From the NCBI RefSeq assembly GCF_900188295.1, contig NZ_FZNM01000001.1, positions 62,001 through 126,000 on the forward strand: a DNA stretch of 64,000 bases, given 5' to 3'. Source of the DNA: Paracoccus sediminis (GTDB lineage Bacteria > Pseudomonadota > Alphaproteobacteria > Rhodobacterales > Rhodobacteraceae). The notes beneath the pieces were generated by a model, which was not told the DNA's origin, did not search any database, and was given only the letters and a program-made list of their open reading frames with translations. Positions 16,920-25,294 of the stretch are shown here, in pieces; position 1 is the stretch's first letter, and every line of letters starts with the position of its first letter. The position numbers and the translations under genes are program-made.

Positions 16920-18379
16920 ATCGAGTCCCCCGAAAGCTCGTTCTTGAACAACCGGCCGTTCTTTACGATCAGCCGCAGGTTGCCGGTATCGTCCAACCAA
17001 TCCAGGCTCTGTTCCGGATCCCCGTCGATGACCAGCAGATCGGCCAGCGCGCCGGGGGCGATCACCCCCAGCCTGCCGTCATAAGGCGCCCGCGCCCCCG
17101 ACAGCGCCAGCAGCCGCCCCGCCGCCCCCGTCGCGCGGTGCAGCGCGGCCAGCGGCGACATGAAGCGCGCCAGTTTCGCCAGTTGCCGCCCCTGGCTTTC
17201 GCCGCCGCCATACAGGATGTCGCTGCCGAAGGCCCAGTTGACCCGGTGCCTGTCGGCCCATTCGAAGGCGCGCTCGGTTCCTTGGGCCACCTGCTGCTGG
17301 GCGGCGATGGCCTTGGGGTCGGTATAGCGGTTCGCATCCTCGTCGGCCAGAAAGGGCTGGATCGACCACCAGGTGTCGGTGTCGGCCATCCTCCGCACGG
17401 TATCCTCGTCGGCCAGATGCCCGTGTTCTATGGATTTCACCCCGGCGGCGATGCAGCGGCGGATGCCGGGCGCGGTATAGACATGGGCGCAGACATAGGT
17501 GCCCCAATCCGTTGCGGCCTCGACCGCCGCGCGCATTTCCGCTTCGGTGAATTGCAGCGATTCCAGCGGATCGTATTGCGACGCCACGCCGCCGCCCGCG
17601 GTGATCTTGATCTGGCTGGCGCCCTTCATCAATTGCTCGCGGGTGCGGCGCAGCACTTCGGGAACCCCGTCGGCCAAGGCCGACATGCCCTGCCGGCTGG
17701 CGTAATCGGCCGGATCGCCGGGCATCATCGGCAGGCTGTTCTGGAACCGGAAATCCCCGTGCCCCGAGGTCTGGGAAATGATCGCCCCCGCCGGAAAGAT
17801 GCGCGGCCCTTCGACCACGCCCCGGTCGATGGCGGCCTTTAGCCCGAAGGCCGGGCCGCCCACGTCGCGCACGGTGGTGAAACCGCGCCTCAGCGTGGCC
17901 CCGGCCTCCTGGCCCGCCATCAGGTGCAAGAGGCCGATGTCCTGGGTCATGGCGACGATCTGGCTGACGGCGGCCAGGGTCGTATGCCAATGCGTGTCGA
18001 TCAGGCCGGGGATGACGGCGCGCCCGCCGCAGTCGATCCGTTCGGCGTCCTGCGGACCCTGGCCGGGGGCGGGCAGGGCGGCGATGCGCCCGCCCTCGAT
18101 CAGGATCTCCGTCCCCTCGCGCAGGGACAGCTGGTCGCCGTCGAACAGCCGCAGGTTGGTCAGCAGGACGGGCCGGGCCGGACCTTGGGCGCGCACGGGG
18201 CGCGGTGCCAGGCCAAAGCCCGCGAACATGCCCACCACCGCCGCCATTCCGCCGATCATCTGGCGGCGGGAAATGTCGGCCTCGATCCGCCGCATGATGG
18301 CCAGGGTGGTCGGGCTACCGCAATGGCAGAAATGCAGCTTTCCCGTGACGGGATCGGGCTGGAAACAGGCTTGGCACAT
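16916..18379 (-). CDS. Tat-exported amidohydrolase
   Basis: 487 residues. A short Cys-rich leader (C2, C5, C18, C20) precedes a twin-arginine signal (SRRQMIGGMAAVVGMFAG, about 38-55). The mature enzyme is an imidazolonepropionase/prolidase-like amidohydrolase: the metal motif H-x-H in DTHWH (about 127-131), the conserved Lys in IKITAGGG, His in HVYTAP and HGHLAD, and the catalytic Asp in FGSDILYGGG. The C-terminal barrel with LVIDGDPE is typical. A periplasmic hydrolase of cyclic amides or dipeptides is likely, but the substrate cannot be read from sequence. It is coupled to an outer-membrane barrel gene. Confidence 0.88.
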   Translation of the reverse strand: MCQACFQPDPVTGKLHFCHCGSPTTLAIMRRIEADISRRQMIGGMAAVVGMFAGFGLAPRPVRAQGPARPVLLTNLRLFDGDQLSLREGTEILIEGGRIAALPAPGQGPQDAERIDCGGRAVIPGLIDTHWHTTLAAVSQIVAMTQDIGLLHLMAGQEAGATLRRGFTTVRDVGGPAFGLKAAIDRGVVEGPRIFPAGAIISQTSGHGDFRFQNSLPMMPGDPADYASRQGMSALADGVPEVLRRTREQLMKGASQIKITAGGGVASQYDPLESLQFTEAEMRAAVEAATDWGTYVCAHVYTAPGIRRCIAAGVKSIEHGHLADEDTVRRMADTDTWWSIQPFLADEDANRYTDPKAIAAQQQVAQGTERAFEWADRHRVNWAFGSDILYGGGESQGRQLAKLARFMSPLAALHRATGAAGRLLALSGARAPYDGRLGVIAPGALADLLVIDGDPEQSLDWLDDTGNLRLIVKNGRLFKNELSGDSI

Positions 18380-18385
18380 GGCGAA

Positions 18386-18955
18386 TCACCGATGGACAGG
18401 AACGGCCGATACGCAATTGTTTATAGCATGGTGTCTTGATCGCGATGGCCGGAAACCGTGCAGGCCGGTCCGAAAGGCACGGGCGGCGCCCGCGAGGGTT
18501 TCCAGCGCATCGGAGCCATCGCTGCCGGTGGCGCCGCAAACGCCATTCTCTGGCCTGACCGATCCAGGCCGGGCCACCTCGGCCTCGGTTCCGCCGCGCG
18601 CCAGCAGGCTGGCCAGGTCGATGGCCGTCCGATGGCCAAGGGGTTGCCGGATCACCGTGTCGGCGGTGGGAAAGCCGTTCGCGTTCACAGAGGCGATGAT
18701 CCTGGCGTTCCTGGGGTTGTCGAACGGTTGCCGCTGTGCGGGATAGACCACGACCCAGGTGCCGTTGGCGGTGTTGCATCCCCTGAGGAAACCCGGCCCC
18801 TCGTCCAGGGCCGGCACCTTGCAGGGGTCGGCCACGTTGGCGGTGCGGGTCGGCGCCGCGTCGTGCAGGGCAATCCATTCGCCGTCGCCGGTCATCCGCA
18901 CGGCCAGTCCGAGGCAATCCGCGCCGGCTTGTTCGCCAGTTCATACCTGCCCGGC
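18386..18955 (-). pseudogene. Hypothetical gene, probably frameshifted at its 5' end
   Basis: An uninterrupted frame (18386-18901) encodes 171 residues with several Cys (DPCKVPALDEG, FLRGCNTANGTW, NGVCGATG), suggesting a disulfide-bonded exported protein. It has no signal peptide. Immediately upstream, equally protein-like sequence continues in other minus-strand frames (YELANKPARIASD, and before it ILTGEAPVVAHPGAGVTC), stopping at shifts around 18905-18980. I therefore think the original gene is longer and broken, or the sequence has indel errors. The interval 18956-19289 otherwise holds nothing recognisable. No family recognised. Confidence 0.4.
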
Positions 18956-19289
18956 GTTTCTTCGGGCAGGTAACGCCGGCGCCGGGATGGGCGACGACGG
19001 GCGCCTCGCCCGTCAGGATGCCGCGGCGGCGGCAAGGGGCATCTACGTCAAGCCATTCCCGATCCGGATGTCGTTGACGGGCTTGGCTGTCCGGCCGCAG
19101 CCCGCGCATCCTGGCCATGAAGGTTGCCGATCCTGCGGCAGTTCTGTTCTGCTTTGTCAAAATCGCACGGATTTTGGAATGGCCGGTCAGCGCACGACAA
19201 AATGAAGGCGGTCCGTCTTGCGCCAAGGGCGCCGGGGTGGCAGGGCGGGGGAAAACCGACCGACAAGACCGATTGACCTGGGGGCAGCA

Positions 19290-19676
19290 ATGAAAGCGGA
19301 TGTGATGGTTTGGGTGCAACGGATCGTTGGGGCGGTCTTTGCGGTGGGCGTCGTGGCGCTGATCGGCGCGATCGTCACACAGGTGGGCCAGACCCAAGGG
19401 TTTCCGCCCCTGCCGATCTTCTTGGGGGTTCTGGGGATCGTGCTGCTGATCCTGCTGTCGTCGATCTGCCTGGCTTTGGTGTCGCTGGCGATCACCGTCC
19501 GGCGCGGGGTCGAGGCGATGGGCAGGGCGGCCGTCCAATCCGGCCCGGTTCCGGCCCGCATCTTCACCGCCCAGCCCCTGCGCGAGGCCGCCCGGCAGGG
19601 CGAAGGCACGGCCTCGCCGGCGGGCCACGACCGGCCCATCCGGCCCATGGGCAAGACGCTGGTGGCCGAACGCTGA
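19290..19676 (+). CDS. Hypothetical two-helix membrane protein
   Basis: 128 residues from the ATG at 19290 (GGGGCAG just upstream). Two hydrophobic helices (about 10-29 and 40-63) are joined by a short loop, followed by a polar, Arg/Ala-rich cytoplasmic tail. No recognised family and no obvious operon partner; the GDSL hydrolase gene begins 110 bases later. Confidence 0.65.
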   Translation: MKADVMVWVQRIVGAVFAVGVVALIGAIVTQVGQTQGFPPLPIFLGVLGIVLLILLSSICLALVSLAITVRRGVEAMGRAAVQSGPVPARIFTAQPLREAARQGEGTASPAGHDRPIRPMGKTLVAER

Positions 19677-19786
19677 ACGGCGGGGCGCAACCCGCCCCCC
19701 GTGAAAATTCCTGGACAGAGCGAAGTTTGCCGTTGTCGGCCTGCGGGATCACCGTCTAGCGTCGGATCAACCAATCCGGGGGTATC

Positions 19787-20821
19787 ATGCGCACGTTCCT
19801 GCTGACCATTGCCGTCATCGCCGCGCCGTTCACGGCCCAGGCCTCGACCCTGACCGACACCTTCACCAGTTTCTGGGCGTTGGGCGACAGCCTCAGCGAC
19901 GATGGCAACCTGCCCCTGCCGGTCTTTCTGGCGACGCGTCCGGACGCGCCCATTTCGGACAGGGAAGGCAAGGCGGCCTTCTATGCGCCGGGCAATGCGC
20001 CGCGCTATTCGAACGGCCGGACCTTCGTGGAATACATCGCGGCCGCATTCGATGCCGCCGGACGCAACACCGGCAACTTTGCGCGCGGCGGGGCCGAGGC
20101 CGCTGAACCCGCCCTTCCCGGCGATCCGACACCGGGTCTGGCCTTCCAGCGTCAGGAACTGGCCGATGCGTCGGCGGAATTCGGGTCGCGGCCCCTGGTG
20201 TCCATCCTGATCGGCGCCAACGACATCTTCGAGGCGCTTGCCAGCGCCGATCCCATCGCCAACGCGATCGGCGCGGCAATCGGGGCCGCCAATGCGGTCG
20301 CCGACACCGCAAGGTTCCTGGGCAGGCAGGGGGTGGACGATTTCCTGATCGCCAATCTGCCCGATCTGGGCGCGACCCCCGCCTTTGCGCTGTTCCAGCC
20401 CGGCGCACGGATTCTGGCAAGCGCGGCCACCAACGCCTACAACGCGCAGCTTGCCGCTAACATCGCCACGCTCGAGGCCGAGGGCCTGAATGTCATCGAC
20501 CTGGACATCTATGGCCAGCTGAACAGCATCCTGGCGAATCCCGGCGATTTCGGCCTTGGCAACACGACCCTGCCCTGCGTGTTTCCCAATGCGGGCGTGG
20601 CGGCCCTGCTGGGGCAGCAGCCGGTCTGCACCGACCGGCAATCGATTGACCGGCTGTTCTTCGATGCGGTCCATCCGAACGCGATCGCCCACGAGCAGTT
20701 CGGGCGGATCGCCCTGGACACCATCGAGGCGGACCTGGCGCCCGTCCCGCTGGCGGGAAGCCTGCCGCTGCTGCTGACGGGGTTGGGGGCGGTTGCGGCG
20801 CTGCGGCGCCGACGCGCCTAG
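19787..20821 (+). CDS. Secreted GDSL/SGNH hydrolase with VPLPA-CTERM-like tail
   Basis: 344 residues. A signal peptide (about 1-19, ending TAQAS) leads to the GDSL block with nucleophile Ser35 (ALGDSLSDDGN), the oxyanion Asn block (LIGANDIF) and the catalytic Asp/His pair (DAVHPNAIAHEQFG), so it is a lipase/esterase of the SGNH fold. The C-terminus has the tripartite sorting signal VPLAGSLPLL, a hydrophobic helix and RRRRA, the form used for exosortase-type processing. The stop codon shares a CTAG with the convergent plsY gene. A Ser hydrolase acting on lipids or acylated glycans outside the cell is inferred. Confidence 0.88.
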   Translation: MRTFLLTIAVIAAPFTAQASTLTDTFTSFWALGDSLSDDGNLPLPVFLATRPDAPISDREGKAAFYAPGNAPRYSNGRTFVEYIAAAFDAAGRNTGNFARGGAEAAEPALPGDPTPGLAFQRQELADASAEFGSRPLVSILIGANDIFEALASADPIANAIGAAIGAANAVADTARFLGRQGVDDFLIANLPDLGATPAFALFQPGARILASAATNAYNAQLAANIATLEAEGLNVIDLDIYGQLNSILANPGDFGLGNTTLPCVFPNAGVAALLGQQPVCTDRQSIDRLFFDAVHPNAIAHEQFGRIALDTIEADLAPVPLAGSLPLLLTGLGAVAALRRRRA

Positions 20822-21396
20822 CGCCGGCCGATCCGCGGTTCGGTTCCGTCCAGAAGACGGGCGATGTTCGGGCGGTGGCGCACAAAGATCAGCACCGCCA
20901 TGAACAGGCTGACGGCGATCAGGTCGGCACGCCCCATCCCCCAGGCAAAGACCGGCGCCAAGGCGGCGGCCAGCAGCGCCGACAGGCTGCTGATGCGGCT
21001 GACGGCCGCCGTCAGCAGCCAGACCGCGCAGGCGATCAGCCCCAGCGGCCAGTGCAGCGCGATCAGCGTGCCCAGAAAGGTCGCGACCCCCTTGCCGCCC
21101 TTGAAGCCCAGCCAGACCGGGAAGCAATGGCCCAGAAAGGCTGCTCCGCCGGCCAGCACCGCCGCCGCGTCGCCACCGACATGGCGCGCAAGCAGGACCG
21201 CGATGGCCCCCTTGCCCGAATCCAGCAGCAGGGTCGCCAGAGCCGCGGGCTTGTTCCCGGTGCGCAACACGTTGGTCGCGCCGATATTGCCCGAACCGAT
21301 CTTGCGCAGATCGCCCAGCCCCAAGGCCCGCGCAATCGCGATCCCAAACGGGATCGAGCCGAGAAGATAGCCGAAAATGCCCCAAAGCGCGATCAT
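20818..21396 (-). CDS. plsY: Acyl-phosphate glycerol-3-phosphate acyltransferase
   Basis: 192 residues, an inner-membrane enzyme that acylates glycerol-3-phosphate from acyl-phosphate, starting phospholipid synthesis. The three cytosolic motifs are present: GSIPFG(IAIA), GSGNIGATNVLR (about 34-45) and GFKGGKGVATFLG, with HRPNIARLL near the C-terminus. It is the last gene of the long pyr-containing run; its start overlaps the dihydroorotase stop by 4 bases. Confidence 0.95.
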   Translation of the reverse strand: MIALWGIFGYLLGSIPFGIAIARALGLGDLRKIGSGNIGATNVLRTGNKPAALATLLLDSGKGAIAVLLARHVGGDAAAVLAGGAAFLGHCFPVWLGFKGGKGVATFLGTLIALHWPLGLIACAVWLLTAAVSRISSLSALLAAALAPVFAWGMGRADLIAVSLFMAVLIFVRHRPNIARLLDGTEPRIGRR

Positions 21397-22664
21397 GCCT
21401 GCCCCCCGAACACACGGCGGCCGCCGACCCAGGTGCCCAAGACCCGGCCCTCCATCCGGGCGCCGTCAAACGGGGTGTTCTTCGATTTGGACAGCAGCGT
21501 GAAGCGGTCCAGCACGAAGGGCGCATCCGGGTCGAACAGCACCAGATCGGCGGGGGCGCCGACCGACAGGCGCCCGCCCGGCAGGCCAAGGCGTTTCGCC
21601 GGGTTCAGCGACATCGCCCGCCACAATTGCGGCAACGACAGCCCGCCCTGGTGATACAGCCGCATCGCGGCAGGCAGCAGCGTCTGCAACCCGACCGCGC
21701 CGGGGGCGGCGGCCTCGAAGGGCAGGCGCTTGGATTCCTCGTCCTGGGGCGTATGAAAGCTGGCGATCACGTCGATCAGCCCGTCTGCCACGGCCTGCAC
21801 CATGGCCAGCCGGTCATCCTCGGACCGCAGCGGAGGGGTGAAGCGGAAAAAGGTCCGGTAATCGCCCACGTCGTATTCGTTCAGCGTCAGGTGGTGGATC
21901 GAGATCCCCGCCGTCACGTCCAGCCCCGCATCCCGTGCGCGGCGCAGGGCGGGCAGGGCACGGGCGGTGGTGATCTGGTCGGCGTGCCAGCGGCACCCGG
22001 TCATCGCCGCCAGGGCCAGGTCGCGGTCCAGCCCGATCACCTCGGCCACCGGCGATACGGCGGGGATCCCATAGATCGAGGCGAACTTGCCGCCCGTCGC
22101 CGCCGCCCCGCGCGACAGGCCCGCATCCTGCGGATGGCCGACGATCAGCGCGCCCAGGCCCCGCGCATAGGTCATGCAGCGCGACAGCAGCCGTGTATCC
22201 GCCACCTGCCGCACGCCATCGGTAAAGGCCACCGCGCCCGCATCGGTCAGAAAGCCGATCTCGACCATCTCGCGCCCCTCGCGCGCCTTGGTTAGGGCGG
22301 CCATGTGGCGGATGTTGACCGGCGCATCGCCCGCGCGGCGGGTGACGAATTCCAGCGATTCCGGGGTGTCGATGGGCGGGGCCGTGTCGGGCCGCGCGAC
22401 GATGGTGGTCACGCCCCCGGCTGCGGCGGCAAGACCCGCGCTGCGGAAGGATTCCTTGTGCCGCTCGCCCGGCTCGCCGATCTTGACGCCCCAGTCGATG
22501 ATGCCGGGTGCCAGCGTGCGGCCGTCGCAGTCGATGACGGTGGCGCCCTCGGGGGCATCGGCGTTGACGGCCTCGATCACGCCGTCCCGGACCAGCAGGC
22601 TGCCGGGGGCGTCGGTCTGCGCCTCGGGGTCGATGAGGCGGGCGTTGGTGAAGTGGAGGGTCAT
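21393..22664 (-). CDS. Dihydroorotase-like protein, probably non-catalytic PyrC'
   Basis: 423 residues, aligned by eye with class I dihydroorotases over its whole length (PGIIDWGVKIGEPG, AAAGGVTTIVARPDTAPPID, NPAKRLGLPGGRLSVGAPAD). The metal motif D-x-H-x-H reads D57-W-G59-V-K61, so both His ligands are lost, and the usual catalytic Asp in the ATDHAP motif is Phe303 (ASFHTPQ). Such forms occur next to pyrB in pseudomonads as PyrC', a structural partner of aspartate transcarbamoylase. It probably does not make dihydroorotate. It overlaps plsY and the DUF4268 gene by 4 bases each. Confidence 0.85.
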   Translation of the reverse strand: MTLHFTNARLIDPEAQTDAPGSLLVRDGVIEAVNADAPEGATVIDCDGRTLAPGIIDWGVKIGEPGERHKESFRSAGLAAAAGGVTTIVARPDTAPPIDTPESLEFVTRRAGDAPVNIRHMAALTKAREGREMVEIGFLTDAGAVAFTDGVRQVADTRLLSRCMTYARGLGALIVGHPQDAGLSRGAAATGGKFASIYGIPAVSPVAEVIGLDRDLALAAMTGCRWHADQITTARALPALRRARDAGLDVTAGISIHHLTLNEYDVGDYRTFFRFTPPLRSEDDRLAMVQAVADGLIDVIASFHTPQDEESKRLPFEAAAPGAVGLQTLLPAAMRLYHQGGLSLPQLWRAMSLNPAKRLGLPGGRLSVGAPADLVLFDPDAPFVLDRFTLLSKSKNTPFDGARMEGRVLGTWVGGRRVFGGQA

Positions 22665-23641
22665 AGGCTATTTTGCCCGCTCAGTTGACGAACCCTTGGT
22701 CCAAAAATCCGTTGGAATCGCTCAAGATGATCTGCAAGCCAATGGTGCTGAGCTTTCCAGTCCTTTTCATTTGCAGGATCGACATCAGACTGCATTAAGT
22801 AAATTCTTGCAGACTGTCGGCTTGGCAACCGATCCCATTCCAGAGAAATGCCGAACTCGTCCTCAATTTGGTTTTTCTTGGTTTCTAGTTCATCAAACCA
22901 ATGTTTTGCCATCGAACTTTGCAAAAAAAGACTGATTCTATTACGGCGATCCCGTTGACTAAGCTCTAATTGGATCGAAATATTTGCCCGTCCTACTGGA
23001 TAATCCATCCAGTGTTGCGGTGCTGCCGTGCGGGGCCGAATCGTAGGATTTCTGGCGCCCAGATGATCGATGAATGCTTGCCAAAATCTTTTATACGTCA
23101 GCGCGTTTTCTGAAGGTACACTTTCCTCTCGAATGGTTCGGCGAAGATTGCGGCTCCATTCATTTGGCTCGACAACGATGTTGAATCGTGGTGCAGGTAA
23201 GCTGTTCCCGATGCGCCAAAGTTCAAGCTCACACGCAAAGAAGGCCTGGCTGTCATCGGTGATGTCATTTAGCCATTCCAAGGCGGCCTTATGTTCTTGT
23301 CTGATTTTTTCGCCAACAAGCACCACAGTTCGCGCCTTCAAACCGCCTCCATAAGTTAATAGTTTTCCTAAATGGTCGTGATCGGACTGGCCAAACTGGC
23401 ATTCAATTAGAACTAGGGAATTTTCCTGCGAGTTTGTGTCTCGGCAGACAAGATCGGCAGAAAAAGAGCCAACGCCTTTTTCCCGTGCTTCAAGTTGCAG
23501 CCCTTCAGGACCGAGTCCAAGAGCTTCGGACAGGATGGAAAGGTTCTCTACCTTGGCCAACCACGGCGTGAAATCTTGAGCTTCCTTTTTCCATATCTCT
23601 CGGATGAGGGGAATGCGTTCGAGTTTTCCTAGAGCCGTCAC
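22661..23641 (-). CDS. DUF4268 protein with PD-(D/E)XK nuclease-like N-terminal domain
   Basis: 326 residues. The N-terminal part has the restriction-nuclease arrangement E51...D63-x16-E80-C-Q82 ([18 protein letters not shown]) followed by [15 protein letters not shown], a signature of NucS/DUF91-like and related nucleases. The C-terminal half ([43 protein letters not shown]) fits DUF4268. The gene is clearly lower in GC, with A/T-rich third positions unlike all neighbours, and sits between pyrB and the dihydroorotase-like gene with 4-base ATGA overlaps at both ends. A DNA-cleaving or phage-defence role is inferred; acquisition by transfer is likely. Confidence 0.8.
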   Translation of the reverse strand: MTALGKLERIPLIREIWKKEAQDFTPWLAKVENLSILSEALGLGPEGLQLEAREKGVGSFSADLVCRDTNSQENSLVLIECQFGQSDHDHLGKLLTYGGGLKARTVVLVGEKIRQEHKAALEWLNDITDDSQAFFACELELWRIGNSLPAPRFNIVVEPNEWSRNLRRTIREESVPSENALTYKRFWQAFIDHLGARNPTIRPRTAAPQHWMDYPVGRANISIQLELSQRDRRNRISLFLQSSMAKHWFDELETKKNQIEDEFGISLEWDRLPSRQSARIYLMQSDVDPANEKDWKAQHHWLADHLERFQRIFGPRVRQLSGQNSL

Positions 23642-24600
23642 ACCATCACCCCCGCCGCCGCCCGGCCCCGTTCCGCGCGCAGGTTCCGCGCCAGCAGGTC
23701 CAGGGCGGCCATGCGGACGGCCACGCCCATCTCCACCTGGTCCTGGATCACGCTGCGGTTGATGTCGTCGGCGATGGTGCCGTCGATTTCCACGCCCCGG
23801 TTCATGGGGCCGGGGTGCATGACGATGGCGTCGGGGGCCGCGCAGGCCAGCTTTTCGGCATCAAGCCCGAAGCGGTGGAAATACTCGCGTTCCGACGGGA
23901 TGAAGCCGCCGTCCATGCGTTCCTTTTGCAGCCGCAGCATCATCACCACATCGGCGCCGCGCAGCCCTTCGCGCATGTCCTCGAACAGTTCCACGCCCAT
24001 CTCTCCGGCGCCGGCGGGCATCAGGGTGGCGGGGCCGATCAGGCGCAGGCGGTTTTCCATCTTGCCCAGCAGCAGCAGGTTCGACCGGGCCACGCGGCTG
24101 TTGGCGATGTCGCCGCAGATGGCGACGGTCAGGCGGTGCAGGCGACCTTTGGCGCGGCGGATGGTCAGCGCGTCCAGCAGCGCCTGGGTGGGGTGTTCGT
24201 GCCGCCCGTCGCCCGCATTGACGACCGCGCAGTTGACCTTTTCCGCCAGCAGGTTCACCGCCCCCGAATTCGGATGGCGCACCACCAGCAGGTCGGGCTG
24301 CATCGCGTTCAGCGTCAGCGCGGTGTCGATCAGCGTCTCGCCCTTTTTCACGCTGCTGTGCGCGACGGCCATGTTCATCACGTCCGCGCCCAGCCGCTTG
24401 CCCGCCAGTTCGAAGCTGGCCTGGGTGCGGGTCGAGTTCTCGAAGAACATGTTGATCTGGGTCATCCCCTCCAGCGCGTCGGCATGCTTGACCGTGCGGC
24501 GGTTCAGGGCGACGTATTCCTCGGCCAGATCCAGAAGCGTGACGATCTCGGGCGGGGAAAGATGGTCGATGCCAAGCAGGTGGCGGGCGCGAAAGGTCAT
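23638..24600 (-). CDS. pyrB: Aspartate carbamoyltransferase catalytic subunit
   Basis: 320 residues from the ATG at 24598-24600. Catalyses the first committed step of pyrimidine synthesis. The carbamoyl-phosphate site S56-T-R-T59 ([15 protein letters not shown]), the [11 protein letters not shown] segment and [11 protein letters not shown] are all intact. In many Rhodobacteraceae pyrB is followed directly by the dihydroorotase-like gene; here a foreign-looking DUF4268 gene lies between them. It follows a DUF1289 gene after a 59-base gap. Confidence 0.96.
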   Translation of the reverse strand: MTFRARHLLGIDHLSPPEIVTLLDLAEEYVALNRRTVKHADALEGMTQINMFFENSTRTQASFELAGKRLGADVMNMAVAHSSVKKGETLIDTALTLNAMQPDLLVVRHPNSGAVNLLAEKVNCAVVNAGDGRHEHPTQALLDALTIRRAKGRLHRLTVAICGDIANSRVARSNLLLLGKMENRLRLIGPATLMPAGAGEMGVELFEDMREGLRGADVVMMLRLQKERMDGGFIPSEREYFHRFGLDAEKLACAAPDAIVMHPGPMNRGVEIDGTIADDINRSVIQDQVEMGVAVRMAALDLLARNLRAERGRAAAGVMV

Positions 24601-24659
24601 GGGCGGCCTTTTGGTCGGGGTCGCGTTTCTATCGCAGATGCCCCGCCATGCGGCAAGCA

Positions 24660-24827
24660 TCAGCCACGCTGCTGCTGGCGGGCGGGCAGGTCGGCCATGA
24701 TCCGGCGGCGCGCTTCCGGCGGCAGCGTGGGCCAGGCGGCGATCTCGTCCAGGGTGCGCAGGCAGCCGGTGCAGACGCCGGACGCCGGGTCGATCACGCA
24801 GACCTTGATGCAGGGGGATTCGATCAT
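24660..24827 (-). CDS. DUF1289 small Cys-rich protein
   Basis: 55 residues with the four-Cys pattern typical of DUF1289: C6 and C10 in [11 protein letters not shown], then C19 and C22 in [14 protein letters not shown]. The spacing suggests metal binding, and the family's role is not established. The longer frame that reads through from ruvX territory is not real. The ATG overlaps the ruvX stop (ATGA), so it is translated together with ruvX and ccmI. Confidence 0.88.
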   Translation of the reverse strand: MIESPCIKVCVIDPASGVCTGCLRTLDEIAAWPTLPPEARRRIMADLPARQQQRG

Positions 24828-25294
24828 CCCCGCAGAAACCGCAGCCGGTCCAGCGCGCCTTGCAGGATGTATCCCGCCGCCACCTGGTCGATCACGGCCG
24901 CCCGGCGCTTGCGGGACGTGTCGGCCTCCAGCAGGGCGCGTTCGGCCGCCACCGTGGACAGGCGTTCGTCCCAGAAGCCGATGGAGAGATCCGTCAGCCG
25001 TTCCAGGTTGCGGGCAAAGGCGCGGGTCGATTGGGCGCGCGGGCCTTCGCTGCCGTCCATGTTCCGCGGCAGGCCCAGGATCAGGCCGACCAGCCCGCGA
25101 TCCCTGGCAATGGCCAGCAGTTCGGCCGCATCCAACGTGAATTTCTGCCGCCGGATCACGGTCAGGGGGGATGCAACCTGCCGCAGCCCGTCGCTGACCG
25201 CGACGCCGATGGTCTTGGTGCCCAGATCCAGTCCCGCGACGGCGCCAACAGGGGACAGGGACAGGGCGAAATCGGCGATCTCGGTATGGATCAT
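24824..25294 (-). CDS. ruvX: Holliday junction resolvase-like / 16S rRNA processing RuvX (YqgF)
   Basis: 156 residues with the RNase H-like fold of YqgF: the first catalytic Asp in [16 protein letters not shown] (about 20-35), [17 protein letters not shown], a Glu in DERLSTV and the last Asp in [14 protein letters not shown]. The family trims pre-16S rRNA in several bacteria. Overlaps ccmI upstream by 4 bases and the DUF1289 gene downstream by 4 bases. Confidence 0.93.
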   Translation of the reverse strand: MIHTEIADFALSLSPVGAVAGLDLGTKTIGVAVSDGLRQVASPLTVIRRQKFTLDAAELLAIARDRGLVGLILGLPRNMDGSEGPRAQSTRAFARNLERLTDLSIGFWDERLSTVAAERALLEADTSRKRRAAVIDQVAAGYILQGALDRLRFLRG

